From: an uncultured Sphingopyxis sp.
Lineage (GTDB): Bacteria; Pseudomonadota; Alphaproteobacteria; Sphingomonadales; Sphingomonadaceae
Length of the DNA: 64,000 nt
Direction: 5' to 3'
NCBI GenBank assembly: GCA_937873425.1
Contig: CALMYE010000139.1
Span: forward strand, 43,941-107,940
Shown here: positions 63,211 to 64,000 of the stretch, piece after piece
Position numbering within the stretch: the stretch's first letter is position 1
Layout of the letters: each line of letters opens with the position of its first letter
Translations under genes and position numbers: made by a program
The notes under the pieces: model-generated
What the model was told of the DNA's origin: nothing
The model's input: only the letters and a program-made list of their open reading frames with translations
Databases searched by the model: none

Positions 63211-64000
63211 CGTGTCGTGAAGGCTGCGACGACCTTGTTCGTCCCGTCCATGAGCAAGCCGCACTGAATGTCGGCGACGAGGACCGTCGAATTCACCGTG
63301 ATATCGGTCGGATTGCTGATCGTCGTCTTGCCATAGGGGTAGGTGGCGCGAACGACATTCGGGAGCTTTGGCACGACAACAAAGGCAATCTTGGCTTGGG
63401 GTTTGAAGGATTGCGCTTCGGCGACGCTCATGGGGACGGTCCCGATGAACCCACCCTTGTTGGCGATGAAAAGCTCTTCGCCATAGCGCGCCGGTTCACC
63501 CTCGAAGATTGCCTTCTCGGTCCGGGTAATCTTGCTGATGGTGGCCTTTGCCCCGAAGCCATTCTGCGCGGAATAGGTGCCGGTCGTGACCTCGCTGCTC
63601 GAAATCGTCACGTCGAGGTTGCTGAGCGTGCTGGCCTTCGGACTTTCGACCTTTGCATAATAGAAGGTGTCCCAAGCGCTGAAGTTCGTATTGTCGAACA
63701 GATAGGACTTCACCTCAAAGGCTCCGAGATCAGCATTATAGGCCAGATATTCCGCGCCTTCGATCTTCTTCGAGATGATGAGGGGGCCGGAGCCGCCCGC
63801 TGCTGCAAGCCGGGCGCGGTATGCATCGCTGGTCTCGAATTCGTCCTTCGGCGCGACGGGCTTGATGGACGCTATAGCCTGGTCGAAGGTCTGCGGCTGC
63901 ACCGTCGTGCCCGTATAGGCTGCACAACCCGATTGCGCCTGCGCCGTAACCGTGTCCTGAAGGCCGCCTTGCGGGAAGCTGCTGCGGGGTGCTGATAGCC
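63207..64000 (-). CDS. Uncharacterised protein coupled to the STAND gene (partial)
   Basis: The frame is open to the window edge and encodes at least 264 residues; the N-terminus lies outside. The visible part has PQTFDQAIASIKPVAPKDEFETSDAYRARLAA and a beta-rich middle with YSAQNGFGAKATISKITRTE. No family is recognised. Upstream codons read LSAPRSSFPQGG, so a GTG at 63902 is not the likely start. Its stop overlaps the STAND start (ATGA), a coupling that suggests the two act together. Confidence 0.7.
   Translation of the reverse strand, partial: LSAPRSSFPQGGLQDTVTAQAQSGCAAYTGTTVQPQTFDQAIASIKPVAPKDEFETSDAYRARLAAAGGSGPLIISKKIEGAEYLAYNADLGAFEVKSYLFDNTNFSAWDTFYYAKVESPKASTLSNLDVTISSSEVTTGTYSAQNGFGAKATISKITRTEKAIFEGEPARYGEELFIANKGGFIGTVPMSVAEAQSFKPQAKIAFVVVPKLPNVVRATYPYGKTTISNPTDITVNSTVLVADIQCGLLMDGTNKVVAAFTTR

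Overview
The window looks like a mobile, cargo-rich region from a GC-rich alphaproteobacterium of the sphingomonad group, plausibly Sphingopyxis or a relative. This rests on codon and GC character, a lasso-peptide locus of the sphingomonad/caulobacter type, a LuxR-LuxI-PhyH trio, and island backbone genes typical of alphaproteobacterial integrative elements (ParB-like, strawberry-notch helicase, toprim, DUF2493, DUF736, EexN). Species assignment is inference; no rRNA or other marker is present.

Region 1 (1-27.1 kb) is metal and metalloid resistance. On the minus strand lie arsR-arsC-acr3-arsH (arsH cut by the window edge), a CDF-type cation transporter, a CzcCBA efflux set, a small His-rich exported protein and a DUF3703 gene behind a MerR-type operator. 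On the plus strand follow a second small His-rich exported protein, a second CzcCBA, a DUF190 protein, an SRPBCC protein, a P1B-4-type metal ATPase with a His-rich tail, an orphan AcrB-type RND pump, a second SRPBCC protein, and a DsbB/DsbA-like thiol pair. The second czcA contains a 17-base C run whose surroundings look like corrupted sequence. Two small exported or membrane proteins and an AraC regulator with a methyltransferase close the region.

Region 2 (27.2-38.0 kb) is island backbone: a 705-aa ParB-like protein, four small uncharacterised ORFs with coupled starts, a 1451-aa strawberry-notch helicase with an N-terminal methyltransferase-like domain, a toprim protein, a large inverted repeat and a DUF2493 protein.

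Region 3 (38.0-50.5 kb) is the most interesting part. LuxR, LuxI and PhyH are followed, with an overlapping start, by a GntR regulator, and then by a complete isopeptidase-type lasso-peptide locus: a 44-aa precursor (not annotated by ordinary ORF length cut-offs), an intercistronic hairpin, the B leader protease/RRE protein and the C cyclase. Convergent to it lie an AtxE2-like lasso isopeptidase, a TonB-dependent receptor with an STN signalling domain, a FecR anti-sigma factor and a FecI-like sigma factor. The predicted core is 24 residues long and starts Gly-Gly, with Glu8 or Asp9 as ring acceptor. The layout suggests made-and-exported peptide is sensed, re-imported and linearised, with quorum input through the shared GntR junction.

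Region 4 (50.7-54.2 kb) holds TerC, a lipid kinase, and a Cys-rich CDF transporter divergent from a MerR regulator around a textbook MerR operator. Region 5 (54.4-64 kb) returns to island backbone (DUF736, EexN) mixed with conflict or defence genes: a fused nucleotidyltransferase-HEPN protein, a PIN-domain protein, an AbiEi/AbiEii-like pair, an SDR oxidoreductase, and a 978-aa nuclease-STAND-SEC-C protein translationally coupled to an exported protein that runs off the window.
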